Below, one piece after another: positions 10,601-18,741 of a stretch of 64,000 nucleotides of DNA; position 1 is the stretch's first letter, and every line of letters starts with the position of its first letter. A program made the translations under genes and the position numbers. The stretch is taken from assembly GCA_026710795.1 (NCBI GenBank), contig JAPOQK010000003.1:1-64000 (forward strand), written 5' to 3'. The notes under the pieces were generated by a model. The model was not told the origin of the DNA and searched no databases. It was given only the letters and a program-made list of their open reading frames with translations. The DNA is from Candidatus Poribacteria bacterium (lineage in GTDB: Bacteria > Poribacteria > WGA-4E > WGA-3G).

Positions 10601-10950
10601 CGGTATGAATCTTCAGTCAAGATGGTACGGTCTAACTGAATTGTGAAACGTTCACTATCAAGTTGACCAGTCCAACCAACAACCAATTCACCGTTTTGAT
10701 TAAACTCTTTCCGTTCGCGATAGTTATGTACTTCGCTACCTTCCAGTAGTTCTTTACCGAATAGATCGTAGAAAAACTTCGGTTCTTCTTCTAATCGGAA
10801 ACGGTCTGAGAATTTAGAGTCCCCCTCAATAGTTGGCAAGAGAGGTTCCTGCGGTCCAAGACTCTGTGCTCCACAACCGTACAGCACAATTATGCTTAGG
10901 ATGCAAGAGACTACAAGCAAAACATCTATAATTCGTTTTAACTTGTTCAT
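7618..10950 (-). CDS. Very large outer-membrane lipoprotein, probable beta-barrel with acidic Ca-binding-like segment
   Basis: Not assigned to a named family. It starts with a lipoprotein signal (IVLYGC, lipid Cys near residue 27). The body is rich in alternating hydrophobic/polar strands and ends in phenylalanine, as outer-membrane barrels do. Around residues 645-715 (encoded near 8805-9015) there is a run of seven aspartates, then two EF-hand/thrombospondin-3-like loops: DRDQNGILDYQED and DLNNNGTIDSLEDD. These are likely calcium sites. The Asp run is coded by a GAT-type microsatellite that could vary in length. It is the first gene of a cluster with exbB-exbD-exbD, 312 bases upstream of exbB, which suggests the motor may energise this protein or a partner. 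The 1110-residue length is unusual for a barrel alone. Confidence 0.75.
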   Translation of the reverse strand: MNKLKRIIDVLLVVSCILSIIVLYGCGAQSLGPQEPLLPTIEGDSKFSDRFRLEEEPKFFYDLFGKELLEGSEVHNYRERKEFNQNGELVVGWTGQLDSERFTIQLDRTILTEDSYRGRYTEFAIGDHIRLKPSTLFPNRYAIYKTEFDGFRWDISFAQERHLFTLINSRISNPVQLADTAANLAPNLGRRNGLNEDAGLRHIENARLVGFRGQGLLGDIFRVGFTYINLHKEHPERVENPFMGTVANTPPESITVVFRDDSPEDNHLYETFINTNDRAALSGDELQNILEDRFQGGVGAAFKMMKITVITQALEETSAEDLEAGYEPNLLPEAKQEIEIFIDDIEPVDPATDQVRDSVDGEWKIVDGFSKMKYDLIFADHDIDPRTVKDVMFEMVVAGDYNIAVIGFSEANQAESDPEIQEWIKTEDGHLQMPYRDIIEAPGNYGQSPDYTDNRAVLLDNPTEWDGEGRPRKVTYRYGAARAALLYGLDLEGTIGNVFVRAHYSINGKYKQYPTIPKDQVGFSRVKTVIETEDGEETTNTSIGADGVAIDANGIPTYSESTGERFEAMLGGDGTDEDGDGMLGRETAWFVQLKSRFGKLYLEGVLYHIDPGYTTTYLNFGANGGRDQTYTLPPAGPSLERAPWDDTNYALVEDDDDDDDWPDDVDFDGVLPRADDRDQNGILDYQEDFLIFEADPPVFTDLIDLNNNGTIDSLEDDFEPQYEYGIDREGYHIKAEYDLLDNLSLHVGWLNESEVSSRRQNDSKYLHVIYQRDIPDFGTVLFQNRFVRVRDDIPDYTITLQVGDLEAEQTEDELDYYNARVNTTTLQFLYQAIPNLTLEAKLLVVLQKQFELDEEDAIFLDVEYDSGAELFEPDERVDFLVPDEQVRTSGQRREYPFYPDHGINALDPADTGLIYDVDNWKLRRYPERNIRSQQTILKAKYEIPLGDLPYVDRIGEDLTLTPMVKYIWDRAFDRTAEEIGEVLNARHFVPTDDEPVEYLRFNRRSREDVLGIRLDYQFSPRMNILGGFQYRKFTNRDKNFRDYLSIFGPDESVPIRYRPDLRKRIFEIQAINRGEWLGFNIVVLAGYRRTTILLKNTTSNTTFVRAMMGF

Positions 10951-11399
10951 TAGTTTGGTATTCCTCCTTAGGAAAATATTAGTTCGGATATTAGATATCC
11001 CACATTAGTATTTAACGGTTATTGTTGTTTGCAGGAATCTGATTTCCGAAATCCTTAAAATGAATTAAACCAATAATATTTGTTAACCGAAAGAGAAAAT
11101 ACACGTTAAAGTATTGTAACAGACGAAGTTTCTTAGTCATTTGGATACAATTCGGTTATATTTTCACATCTGCTTATGAAACTTGATAGTAAAGATTAGC
11201 AGAAATTTGGTTCTCTCCATTGTTTAAGGGTGTTTTGGGAGATACTCTCCCAAAAACTCTTATTAAGCGTTTAGAATATCAAAGATATGATTTTTTGTCA
11301 AGTTATTGAGAAAATGAATTGTGTCATAACTATATAATTCAATAAAATCATATCAAAAGTGGCAAAATTTTGCAACAATAAAATAATTCCAAAGTACAT
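10951..11399. other. Intergenic region, no gene seen
   Basis: About 450 AT-rich bases upstream of the large lipoprotein gene. The only clear structure is a perfect 10-bp stem with a three-base loop (TTTTGGGAGA / TCTCCCAAAA) at 11233-11255. It has no U-tract on either strand and no gene end nearby. The lipoprotein promoter must lie in this stretch but I cannot choose one. Confidence 0.5.
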
Positions 11400-11435
11400 A
11401 AAAAACTCCCTTATCAACAATAATGATAAAGGGAG
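11400..11435 (-). terminator. Rho-independent terminator of the Wzz-like gene
   Basis: On the minus strand, CTCCCTTTATCA pairs with TGATAAGGGAG (one bulge) and is followed at once by six T. It lies just past the stop of the gene ending at 11444. Confidence 0.8.
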
Positions 11436-11443
11436 GATTGATT

Positions 11444-12847
11444 TCAACTTTGGAATCTATTCGTAGTATGGTTTATATATTCAATTAACAAAGCAATAGT
11501 TATACCCATACATAATCCAACAACACCTGCAAGTATAACAATCAATTTGTATTGAGGGCTAACTGGAACCTTTCTCGGTACAGCAACATCAACAATCTCA
11601 ATTCCGCCTTTCTGGTTAGGTGTAACATCCGTCTCAGCACTTATAATCTCGGATTCAAGATAACGTTTTTCAATTTCTTCTTTCAGAGATCCAGCAAGTT
11701 CTATTTTCGTCCGTAGCTGCGTAAAGGTATGTTGATTTTCTGGTATTTGGTTTAATAATTTCTGCAGTTCTCCGTTGCTATCTCGTAATTCCTTCCTGAG
11801 TTGTATTGTTTCGTTCTCATAACCATTGATGATTGGCGGTAATTCAATTAGTTGATTTTGTATATAGGTATAATGTGCAGAAGTTCCAAAAGTGCTGGTA
11901 GTGGTAGTCTGGGAAGTAGTTTCAGATTTCTTCTGGATATCCTCAATTTGCACGTTTAGAGCCGCAATTTCATGAGGACTTTTTCCAACCTTTTCACTGT
12001 CACCAATACGCTGGGTTTCTAAGTCAAGTAACTTCTCGCGTTGGTGTAGCCAAAGCGGGTTAAGGTTGTGGGTTTCAGATATTTGTGTCTGTTTTGGAAG
12101 GTTTTCAAGTTGGGATTTATAATGGGTTAATTGTCCAATGGCTGTGTGAAGTGCCTGTTCCGAGATTCCCAGACGTTCCTGCAATTTGCGATGTTGTTCT
12201 AACAAACTTGCTAACATAGGGTACCACGTCTCAGGACTCCTGTTTTCACGTATGAAGTTAAGGGTATCGCCTATGAGTTGTTGTATTTCTGTATCAATTT
12301 CCTCTCGTTTTTGCAGTAGGAATTTTTGCCTTCTTGCCAACTTCGTTTTTTCATCTTCACTACGTAGCGTTTGCATATCTCGTGCCAGTTGGTTAACCAG
12401 AAGTGCTGCATTACGTTCCCCTCCTTCGTCTTCAGTTAATTCAATTGACAGTTTAATATAATCAGCCTCTGGGTGTATTTGTGCTTTTAGTTTTCGCTTT
12501 AGGTTTCCTACACTTGGGAGGTGTTGTATACCTCCCAAGTAATTGTCTTCAAGGTTTTCAACCGCAGCGTTTAGCATCGATTCTGTTGAAAATCTTTCAC
12601 TAATTGTCGCCATATCTCTCCTATTCACACCACCTGAAAACACCGATTGAAACAAATTAGAAGAGATAGGGGAGGAGGAGTTTGATTGGATTATGCGTAT
12701 CGACGTGGCAGCCGAATATGTTTTAGGGATACGAAGTGAAATGATTAATGCAGTTCCTAAAACCAAGAATGTGCACAGAAAAATAACAAACACGTGCTTC
12801 CAAACGAAATGTAGGTAGTCACGCAACGGTTCCTCTTTTTGAGGCAT
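11444..12847 (-). CDS. Wzz/GumC-type polysaccharide chain-length or export protein
   Basis: An inner-membrane protein expected to control polymer length or export of surface polysaccharide. A cytoplasmic N-terminus (EPLRDYLHFVWKH) and first span (VFVIFLCTFLVLGTALIISL) precede the Wzz domain. A long coiled-coil periplasmic region of about 330 residues follows (many Glu/Gln/Leu heptads). A proline-rich segment (VPRKVPVSPQYK) leads into the second span (LIVILAGVVGLCMGITIALL) and a short tail. It lacks the C-terminal tyrosine-kinase domain found in some relatives. ATG 12847 is preferred over a TTG three codons earlier. No glycosyltransferase or polymerase gene lies nearby, so its polymer is unknown. 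A strong terminator follows. Confidence 0.85.
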   Translation of the reverse strand: MPQKEEPLRDYLHFVWKHVFVIFLCTFLVLGTALIISLRIPKTYSAATSIRIIQSNSSSPISSNLFQSVFSGGVNRRDMATISERFSTESMLNAAVENLEDNYLGGIQHLPSVGNLKRKLKAQIHPEADYIKLSIELTEDEGGERNAALLVNQLARDMQTLRSEDEKTKLARRQKFLLQKREEIDTEIQQLIGDTLNFIRENRSPETWYPMLASLLEQHRKLQERLGISEQALHTAIGQLTHYKSQLENLPKQTQISETHNLNPLWLHQREKLLDLETQRIGDSEKVGKSPHEIAALNVQIEDIQKKSETTSQTTTTSTFGTSAHYTYIQNQLIELPPIINGYENETIQLRKELRDSNGELQKLLNQIPENQHTFTQLRTKIELAGSLKEEIEKRYLESEIISAETDVTPNQKGGIEIVDVAVPRKVPVSPQYKLIVILAGVVGLCMGITIALLIEYINHTTNRFQS

Positions 12848-12910
12848 GAATATCAATTTTCATCGAAGAATCGAGAGAAAATTGTCCTCTTTCCTTAAGA
12901 CTAAATGAGT

Positions 12911-13471
12911 TTATAAATTGTTAGCAATGCGAATTTCTTCATCGTTGAAGGCTTCGTCATACCATTCGGTGATACGCCATTCACCATCTCTTTTTTCAAA
13001 GATAAACAAGTTGTCACCTTCAGCGAACCATCCAGTATATCCACCTTCAAGCGATTCACCATCAGCCACAAAACCTTGGATTCGGTAATGATTTCTTACC
13101 TCGGCTTGATCGCCGTCTTCATTTATGACTATTTCTGGTGGTACAGAAAGTTCTATTTCAATATCCTGAAACCTGCTGAAGACGCGAGTCGCAGAATCAC
13201 GTTCGTCTCTGATATCGTCAAACAACAGATCATCAGTTTTGTCACCATCAGTTCCCATGTCAGATTCGTAGCGAAATCCTTGTGCCCAATACGCACTCAT
13301 ATAGGTTTCAACGTCTTCAGTTTCATAACCTTCTCGCCACCGTTTCAAAACTCCATTAATAGCCAAAAAGTCCTCGGGTGGCACTTGATTCACCTTATCA
13401 ACATCCCCACATCCAATAAATAATGCTACTAAAGCGAGCATAATGCTTATTTTTCTTAATTCCTTTAACAT
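12911..13471 (-). CDS. Lipoprotein with NTF2/SnoaL-like domain
   Basis: A 186-residue exported lipoprotein (signal ending LFIGC, lipid Cys near 21). The body resembles the cone-shaped NTF2-like fold: an opening helix (VLKRWREGYETEDVETYMSAYW), then strands ending with the usual FEKRDGEWRITEWYDE signature. Such domains in exported proteins (DUF4440-like) often have no catalytic role; none is claimed here. The ribosome site GGAGG lies 11 bases before the ATG. The gene sits 18 bases downstream of the small membrane protein gene that begins at 14041, and is probably co-transcribed with it. Confidence 0.75.
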   Translation of the reverse strand: MLKELRKISIMLALVALFIGCGDVDKVNQVPPEDFLAINGVLKRWREGYETEDVETYMSAYWAQGFRYESDMGTDGDKTDDLLFDDIRDERDSATRVFSRFQDIEIELSVPPEIVINEDGDQAEVRNHYRIQGFVADGESLEGGYTGWFAEGDNLFIFEKRDGEWRITEWYDEAFNDEEIRIANNL

Positions 13472-13489
13472 AGTAATCTAACCTCCAAA

Positions 13490-14041
13490 TTAAAATGTCT
13501 TGACGACTCCTAAATAGAGTCGTGATGGATTGATTCCAACTTGGAGCCCCAATTTCTCAATATTTTGTGCGTCTTCTTGAATTGAACGAACTTGCGAATT
13601 AGCATTGTAAAAGTTCGCACTTACGTAGGAATCTATAATACTATATGCCCAGATTCCTATTCCTGTATAAATAAAAAACATTCTGAGTTTATATCTCTGA
13701 TTTGCCTTGTCGTAACTTGCAAATACAATGTCAGAATTGTCTGGTTCATAACTTGCAGTAAGTATGTAATTGTCATATTGCGTTTGTAATGATTGATTTG
13801 CGTAATATGCTCCCACTGCTGAAGCACCAATTCCGAGAAGAACTAAACTTCCACGAAAGTAGTTGCGACTATGAAATTGTCCCCAGCTGGGAAAAACAGC
13901 TGAACGGACCATAGTTCCAATAGGTGAGATCAGCCTGATGGATTTTTCAGGTTCAGCAGGGACGGTTATGTTGCTTGCCTCCTGTGCAAAACAATATTGC
14001 AGACTCATTAGCAATATTAGGAATGTCAATAATAAACGCAT
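13490..14041 (-). CDS. Exported small membrane protein, DUF5683-like
   Basis: A start at ATG 14041 (GAGGAATTA upstream) gives a normal signal peptide, MRLLLTFLILLMSLQYCFAQ; the longer frame from 14083 lacks one. The motif FPSWGQFHSRNYFRG matches the 'P-G-x-GQ-x-Y-x(n)-G' pattern of the small DUF5683-type membrane proteins. Two further hydrophobic stretches follow (SLVLLGIGASAVGAYY and FFIYTGIGIWAYSIIDSYVSA). The C-terminus could be a few envelope-associated strands. Function is not known. It precedes the NTF2-like lipoprotein gene by 18 bases. Confidence 0.65.
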   Translation of the reverse strand: MRLLLTFLILLMSLQYCFAQEASNITVPAEPEKSIRLISPIGTMVRSAVFPSWGQFHSRNYFRGSLVLLGIGASAVGAYYANQSLQTQYDNYILTASYEPDNSDIVFASYDKANQRYKLRMFFIYTGIGIWAYSIIDSYVSANFYNANSQVRSIQEDAQNIEKLGLQVGINPSRLYLGVVKTF

Positions 14042-14126
14042 TAATTCCTCTATTGTTGACAATGCCTCGCGCAAGGAATACACGAGGCATCGTATATGTT
14101 ATAAACACTATATTGCTTACACTGGT

Positions 14127-15710
14127 TTATCTTCTTCGTTTTGACCTATCGGATGTAGATGTCCTACTCCGAGTTGTATTGCTCTTGTCATCGTCATCAT
14201 CATTACTGGAACTTGAACTTGATGAAGTTCGAGTGGGTGTTGATGTTTTACTGCGCGAACTGGACGATGGAGTGCGACTAACCCTTTGTGGTTCTGTCCG
14301 TGTCGACGTAGATCTTGATGACGTAAGTGACGAGTTACGTTGTTTTGTTCGGTCAATGGTACTGCTGCTTGTCCGTGAACTTGATGAAGTGGACGTCCGG
14401 CTTGAAGAAGATACCGATCTTCTTTGATATGTAGAAGATCTATTATTTAATGCTGACGTTCTACTCCTATTTGTATTCATACTTGAACGTGAATTAAGTA
14501 TAAGTCTTCGCTGCCTGTCTGTTGTCTGGACAGAGGAACGTGTTCGACTACTATATGTCCGGACTGCATCGTTTCGTTGAGATGACAACCTTGCAACAGA
14601 CACTCGTTGTTTTTGGGATATGATGGCTGATCGGCTTACACGTTCTGTCGAAGGCGGTGCTTGTCTACGATGGTTTTCCATAACCGCACGAACATCAGTC
14701 TGAATTTGCGTGCGTTCTGCAGTTCGTGAAGGTGTTGCTAACCGGCTCCGCGAATATTGCTTGCGTACCGTATCGTGTTTGGCACTCCATCTATTTAACT
14801 GTGTTCGCTTCCGATATACAGGTGTAACTCTCCCATAACTACCGTAGTAATAAGGTGAATGGTAATACATATATCGTGAAGGATAGTATGAGCGGTAACG
14901 CCCTAAGTAGCCGCCATAATGGGAACGAATTGTTAGGAAATGATGATCGTAGACTGGATAACTCCAACACAAGTATGAATCGTATCCAGAACTGTAAAAT
15001 ATAGGTCCATCGTAAAAGTATAGATATGTATATCTATGCCATGGACGCCAACGGTAGGTTGGTGTATAGTGCTGAATTACACGGACTTTAGGTGCTTTGC
15101 GATAAGTTGATACCTCAATATATTCAACATCAAGTTGTTCACCACCTTCAGCAACGATATGAAGTTCCATCCATCCTTTGTCAACATGTCCTGTGACCGG
15201 TATCTTGATTGTTTCAGAACGATTTTTTGCGCGAAGGACAAAGGTGTCACCATATCTTGTTTCTGATGCACTTTGGTCATGGTAACCACGGCGTGTTGTC
15301 TCACGTTTGAGATTCCGAATCCACACACGTCCTGCAATTGGTTCATAATGGTCATTTATTTCTAATTTGTTTGGTTCACCTTTGTACCGCACTAATATTT
15401 CAATAGATTGTGCGTTGCGCGGTATTTCAAAAAGATATACACCGCTTGCAATTGCAAATTCATAGTTCTCCGGATCCTGATGTGTACTTGCCCAAGCGGT
15501 AAGCCGCATGCCGTTTTCAAAAATAGGACTGGCAGTGATTGTCGCATTACCACGTTCTATCCATTCATCTACATCACTTGCAACTCTATGTTCACGACTC
15601 AGTCTATCTGCATAATAATCGTAATCGGCGAAACTTACTGCTGCCAATGTTCCAATCAGCATGCAACTGAGGAGTCCTGCGATTGTCAAAGTAAAAATTC
15701 GTTTTATCAT
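14127..15710 (-). CDS. Secreted protein with Tyr-rich middle and Arg/Ser/Thr-rich low-complexity tail
   Basis: I do not recognise a family. A signal peptide (residues 1-28, ending SFA) is followed by about 200 residues predicted to be beta-rich (LFEIPRNAQSIEILVRYKG...). A Tyr/Trp/His-rich segment follows at about 225-300 (WRPWHRYTYLYFYDG, YYPSRYMYYHSPYYYG). The final 220 residues are almost entirely Ser, Arg and Thr, with an acidic patch NDDDDDK near the end and a basic finish (RSKRRR). This composition suggests an unfolded, strongly cationic surface- or matrix-binding tail. AGGAGA lies before the ATG. The low-complexity DNA may be prone to length variation. Confidence 0.75.
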   Translation of the reverse strand: MIKRIFTLTIAGLLSCMLIGTLAAVSFADYDYYADRLSREHRVASDVDEWIERGNATITASPIFENGMRLTAWASTHQDPENYEFAIASGVYLFEIPRNAQSIEILVRYKGEPNKLEINDHYEPIAGRVWIRNLKRETTRRGYHDQSASETRYGDTFVLRAKNRSETIKIPVTGHVDKGWMELHIVAEGGEQLDVEYIEVSTYRKAPKVRVIQHYTPTYRWRPWHRYTYLYFYDGPIFYSSGYDSYLCWSYPVYDHHFLTIRSHYGGYLGRYRSYYPSRYMYYHSPYYYGSYGRVTPVYRKRTQLNRWSAKHDTVRKQYSRSRLATPSRTAERTQIQTDVRAVMENHRRQAPPSTERVSRSAIISQKQRVSVARLSSQRNDAVRTYSSRTRSSVQTTDRQRRLILNSRSSMNTNRSRTSALNNRSSTYQRRSVSSSSRTSTSSSSRTSSSTIDRTKQRNSSLTSSRSTSTRTEPQRVSRTPSSSSRSKTSTPTRTSSSSSSSNDDDDDKSNTTRSRTSTSDRSKRRR

Positions 15711-15988
15711 GAGAACTCTCCTAAGAACGGATCTTTAACCATTACGGATAACCGATGGTTAACAAGATTCAGTTAATATAATAATCTTTTCTGCTGTTTG
15801 TATCTCGTTTAATTCTATTTAATTCTCATCCTTAGTTTAAGTTATTCTGGTTCTAATATAAATAGGACTGACTGTCTTAATTTTCATTTTCTATCATATT
15901 GATAAAAATTATACTATTTCTTATCATAATTGTCAAGAAATATATTACATCAGATAACAGAAATATTTCTGAAATCTTACATATTTTA

Positions 15989-16729
15989 TTACGACTTTGG
16001 TGTGAGTTTGATACCCCGTTTTTGTGCGTGCTCGCGCGCTAGGGGTGTGATGATTGCAGTTTTGCTATAAACTAACTCTTGGACATTGGATTCCAGATTT
16101 GCAATAACAGTAGTACTAATAACAGGTGTTGAAACATCTACACTATTAGTTATAGCACCGTCACGAACTGTTTTCGCAATCTGATCAACTTTTATCCATT
16201 TAACGCCAAATTCGGTTAATGCGTTTACATGAATCGGGTCAATTTGGTCAAGAGTACGAGCTTTTTTATCTATATACTTTCTTGTGTCCGAAAGGTCTGA
16301 TGCTGCTATAACTTGTTTTCCACAACAAAGTGCTTGGTAGACCAGATAGGTACAAGGAGTATCAACTATCTTCAAAGCCAACTTTCCAGCCATTGGATAG
16401 GAAAGTGCAGGCAAGACAATCTGCGAACAACTTTCAACAATAGATGGTAAATCTGTTAACTTATTTTCCAGCAATATGTTTTCTTCACCAAACGTCGAAT
16501 TGATAATTTCAAGATTTACTACTTTAGTTGCAAGTTCGGATAGAATAATTCGAATATTCCATCCTTCGTGAAAACATATTTGAAATTGTTGGAGTGCATC
16601 TTCTAATGGAAGCTGCGTTGCACCTATTATTGCCAGCAGACTTTTTTCGGATTGTTGGGTCTTTCGGGTATGTTCTTGAAGAACACGTTCAACGATGTTC
16701 TCAATTTGTGCGATCTGTTCGGGTGTCAT
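15989..16729 (-). CDS. Flavoprotein-family protein of the microcompartment locus
   Basis: A 246-residue protein with weak similarity to the flavoprotein (Dfp/UbiX-like) Rossmann fold. LLAIIGATQLPLEDALQQF resembles the first beta-alpha unit, and SQIVLPALSYPMAGKLALKIVDTPCTYLVYQALCCGKQVI the flavin-contact region with its conserved Pro-x-x-x-x-x-A-K pattern. The C-terminus (ITPLAREHAQKRGIKL) resembles tails of other microcompartment enzymes. It begins two bases after the PduL stop, so it is translated with PduL and likely acts in the same compartment. Similar flavoproteins occur in some planctomycete-type BMC loci (recalled, not checked). The reaction is unknown. Confidence 0.65.
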   Translation of the reverse strand: MTPEQIAQIENIVERVLQEHTRKTQQSEKSLLAIIGATQLPLEDALQQFQICFHEGWNIRIILSELATKVVNLEIINSTFGEENILLENKLTDLPSIVESCSQIVLPALSYPMAGKLALKIVDTPCTYLVYQALCCGKQVIAASDLSDTRKYIDKKARTLDQIDPIHVNALTEFGVKWIKVDQIAKTVRDGAITNSVDVSTPVISTTVIANLESNVQELVYSKTAIITPLAREHAQKRGIKLTPKS

Positions 16730-16731
16730 GT

Positions 16732-17439
16732 TTAGTCGCGTAGCAGTTCAACAGCCTCGCCACCTTTTAAACCAGCGGCATTGGAATCATCAGTATCCAG
16801 ATGCATCTGAAGTACATAGGATTCATGGATTTTCGGACGAATATTCTCAAACGTTAATGCACGTTCACCCGGAATACGGATTTTTAATAGGTCTGTTTCT
16901 GTGATACCGAAAGCTACAGCTTGCTCCGGTGTCATGTGGATATGTCTTGCTGCGCAGATCGCGCCTTCTTCTAAATAGACGCTTCCAACAGGACCAACAA
17001 GTGTGATCGGTTCTGCACCTGAGAGGTCTCCTGAATCACGAATTGGCGGATTCAATCCGAGTCGGATTGCTTCTGTCTGTGCAACCTCAATTTGTGAATA
17101 ATCTCTTACCGGACCAAGAATACGAACATGTTCAATTGCGCGCATCCGTTTACCAACGACAGTAACTGTTTCATTTGCAGCAAATGCTTCTGGTTGATAA
17201 AGCGGGGCAAAGACAGTAAGTTGATGTCCAGGTCCGTAAAGGATTTCAAGGTCTTCTTGTGTCACGTGTGCATGTCTGGCAGAAACACCGACCGGTATTT
17301 TCTGCTCTGCCAATACAACATCACATGCACGATTCCCTGCGTCACAAGTTCGCAAAGCGCACCCGCTACAAGATTGGTCATTAGACAATCGATCCACTAC
17401 TCTGCGGGTAATTAGTTTGACTAAGTCTTGGTCATGCAT
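16732..17439 (-). CDS. PduL-type phosphate acyltransferase (microcompartment phosphotransacylase)
   Basis: Converts acyl-CoA plus phosphate to acyl-phosphate inside a microcompartment, recycling CoA. Both PduL halves are present: VGVSARHAHVT (His56, His58, zinc ligands) and CAARHIHMTPEQA, with RDSGDLSGAEPITLVGP between and MHLDTDDSNAAGL near the end. The first ~20 residues (DQDLVKLITRRVVDRL) form an amphipathic helix of the type used as an encapsulation peptide. A Cys cluster (CSGCALRTC) follows; it is unusual and could bind a metal. The gene lies between the shell-protein gene (56 bases upstream) and the flavoprotein gene (two bases downstream). Confidence 0.93.
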   Translation of the reverse strand: MHDQDLVKLITRRVVDRLSNDQSCSGCALRTCDAGNRACDVVLAEQKIPVGVSARHAHVTQEDLEILYGPGHQLTVFAPLYQPEAFAANETVTVVGKRMRAIEHVRILGPVRDYSQIEVAQTEAIRLGLNPPIRDSGDLSGAEPITLVGPVGSVYLEEGAICAARHIHMTPEQAVAFGITETDLLKIRIPGERALTFENIRPKIHESYVLQMHLDTDDSNAAGLKGGEAVELLRD

Positions 17440-17495
17440 CTTAACTATATTTCTATGTATTCAAACATTCCTAAGGATTGTTCATGAAACTAAGA

Positions 17496-17768
17496 TTAAC
17501 TTGGTAGAATAGTTTCAACATCGTTGTGTGGTCTTGGGATCACATGGACTGAAACAACTTCTCCTACACGTGCTGCTGCTTCTGCGCCGACATCTGTAGC
17601 AGCCTTTACAGCACCTACATCTCCACGCACCATCACAGTGACATAACCGCCACCAATCTGTTGGTATCCGATGAGTCGAACATTTGCAGCCTTAACCATT
17701 GCATCTGCTGCCTCAATGCTGCCAACTAAACCTCTTGTTTCAACTAAACCTAATGCTTCTCCAGTCAT
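17496..17768 (-). CDS. Hexameric microcompartment shell protein (BMC-H, PduA/EutM type)
   Basis: A single BMC domain of 90 residues. [26 protein letters not shown] is the classic first half; [23 protein letters not shown] and [11 protein letters not shown] complete it. Such proteins form the hexagonal tiles of a protein shell, with a central pore for substrates. It is the first gene of a three-gene set with PduL and a flavoprotein. No vertex (BMC-P) protein, aldehyde dehydrogenase or signature enzyme is nearby, so the complete compartment must draw on genes elsewhere. The gene is followed by a 56-base gap to pduL. Confidence 0.97.
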   Translation of the reverse strand: MTGEALGLVETRGLVGSIEAADAMVKAANVRLIGYQQIGGGYVTVMVRGDVGAVKAATDVGAEAAARVGEVVSVHVIPRPHNDVETILPS

Positions 17769-17816
17769 ATTGATACCTGTTTCTCCTGTTGTGTGTTGTG
17801 GATTTTGTAATCTATC

Positions 17817-18719
17817 CTATAGTATATCAAAATTCCCTATATTATTCAAGTAAAATTGGATAAAGAGCACGTAAATCCTCTTAACATCATTTTGTGCTTT
17901 GTCTATCTGATTGTTTTTATAAAATGCTACGGAACGCCATAGATAAATAGGAATTAATTGGTATGGTTCAATTTCCCAGTTCTCAATTGCTTCCGTGAGT
18001 AGGTCAATTGCCCGAGAATTGTCAGATACTTTTTTATTTTCTTGTCCTAAATCTCCATAAATATAACTTCGATTCAGATATGCTATTGCGTAGTGTGGTT
18101 GCATCTCTATTGCTTTGTCAAAATCCGCTAAGGCATGTTTTGGCAATTCGTCTTTCTTGTGTGATAATAGATACTTTTTATGGTATGCTCTGCCACGGTT
18201 GTTGTAAGCAATCGCAGTTGGTCGGTTCTTAACAATGTCAGAATAATCGCGAATTGCTTCATCTGGTTTTCCTATCTCCAGATAACATTTTGCCCGTTTT
18301 GACAAAACAAGGGCATTTTTTCTTTTTTCAAGTGAAAAGGTGTAATCGTCTATAGCACGTGAAACATCATTTATGGTGCGATAAACGTCCCCACGACTTG
18401 CGTATGCATCTGCTGTATACTGTTTAAGTGATATGGTTTTGGTATAATCTGCTATTGCTTCTTGATAACGTGCTAAATAATAATAGGCACGTCCACGATT
18501 GATATATGCCTCAGCATATTTGGGTTCAATCTCAATTGCACGGGTTAGTTCGGTTATGGATCGGTAAAATTCCCCTTTTCCAAGCAATTGTGTTCCGTGA
18601 GTTAGGTGTTTATCTGCCTCACTATCAAACCCTTTTAGTCTTTCCCATGATACGAAGCGCGATGCAAGAATAATCGTCAGAATTAGAATTGGGGTCATTA
18701 TGTAGATTAACGCACGCAT
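17817..18719 (-). CDS. Membrane-anchored TPR-repeat protein
   Basis: Met at 18719 starts a hydrophobic anchor (ALIYIMTPILILTIILA), after which about six tetratricopeptide repeats fill residues 35-260. Examples are EAYINRGRAYYYLARYQEAIADYTKTI and IAYNNRGRAYHKK. These helical repeats bind protein partners; no enzyme domain is present. The frame stays open to 18779, but that start would overlap the upstream gene by 38 bases and add a non-signal segment. It is the last gene of the apparent serpin-peptidase-phosphatase operon, 22 bases after the metallophosphatase stop. Confidence 0.8.
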   Translation of the reverse strand: MRALIYIMTPILILTIILASRFVSWERLKGFDSEADKHLTHGTQLLGKGEFYRSITELTRAIEIEPKYAEAYINRGRAYYYLARYQEAIADYTKTISLKQYTADAYASRGDVYRTINDVSRAIDDYTFSLEKRKNALVLSKRAKCYLEIGKPDEAIRDYSDIVKNRPTAIAYNNRGRAYHKKYLLSHKKDELPKHALADFDKAIEMQPHYAIAYLNRSYIYGDLGQENKKVSDNSRAIDLLTEAIENWEIEPYQLIPIYLWRSVAFYKNNQIDKAQNDVKRIYVLFIQFYLNNIGNFDIL

Positions 18720-18741
18720 ACAGGACACTCTAATTCTATTT

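Noticed and set aside
11233-11255. Perfect 10-bp hairpin as a terminator
   Set aside because: No U-tract on either strand and no gene ends there; the real terminator of the Wzz-like gene is at 11400-11435.
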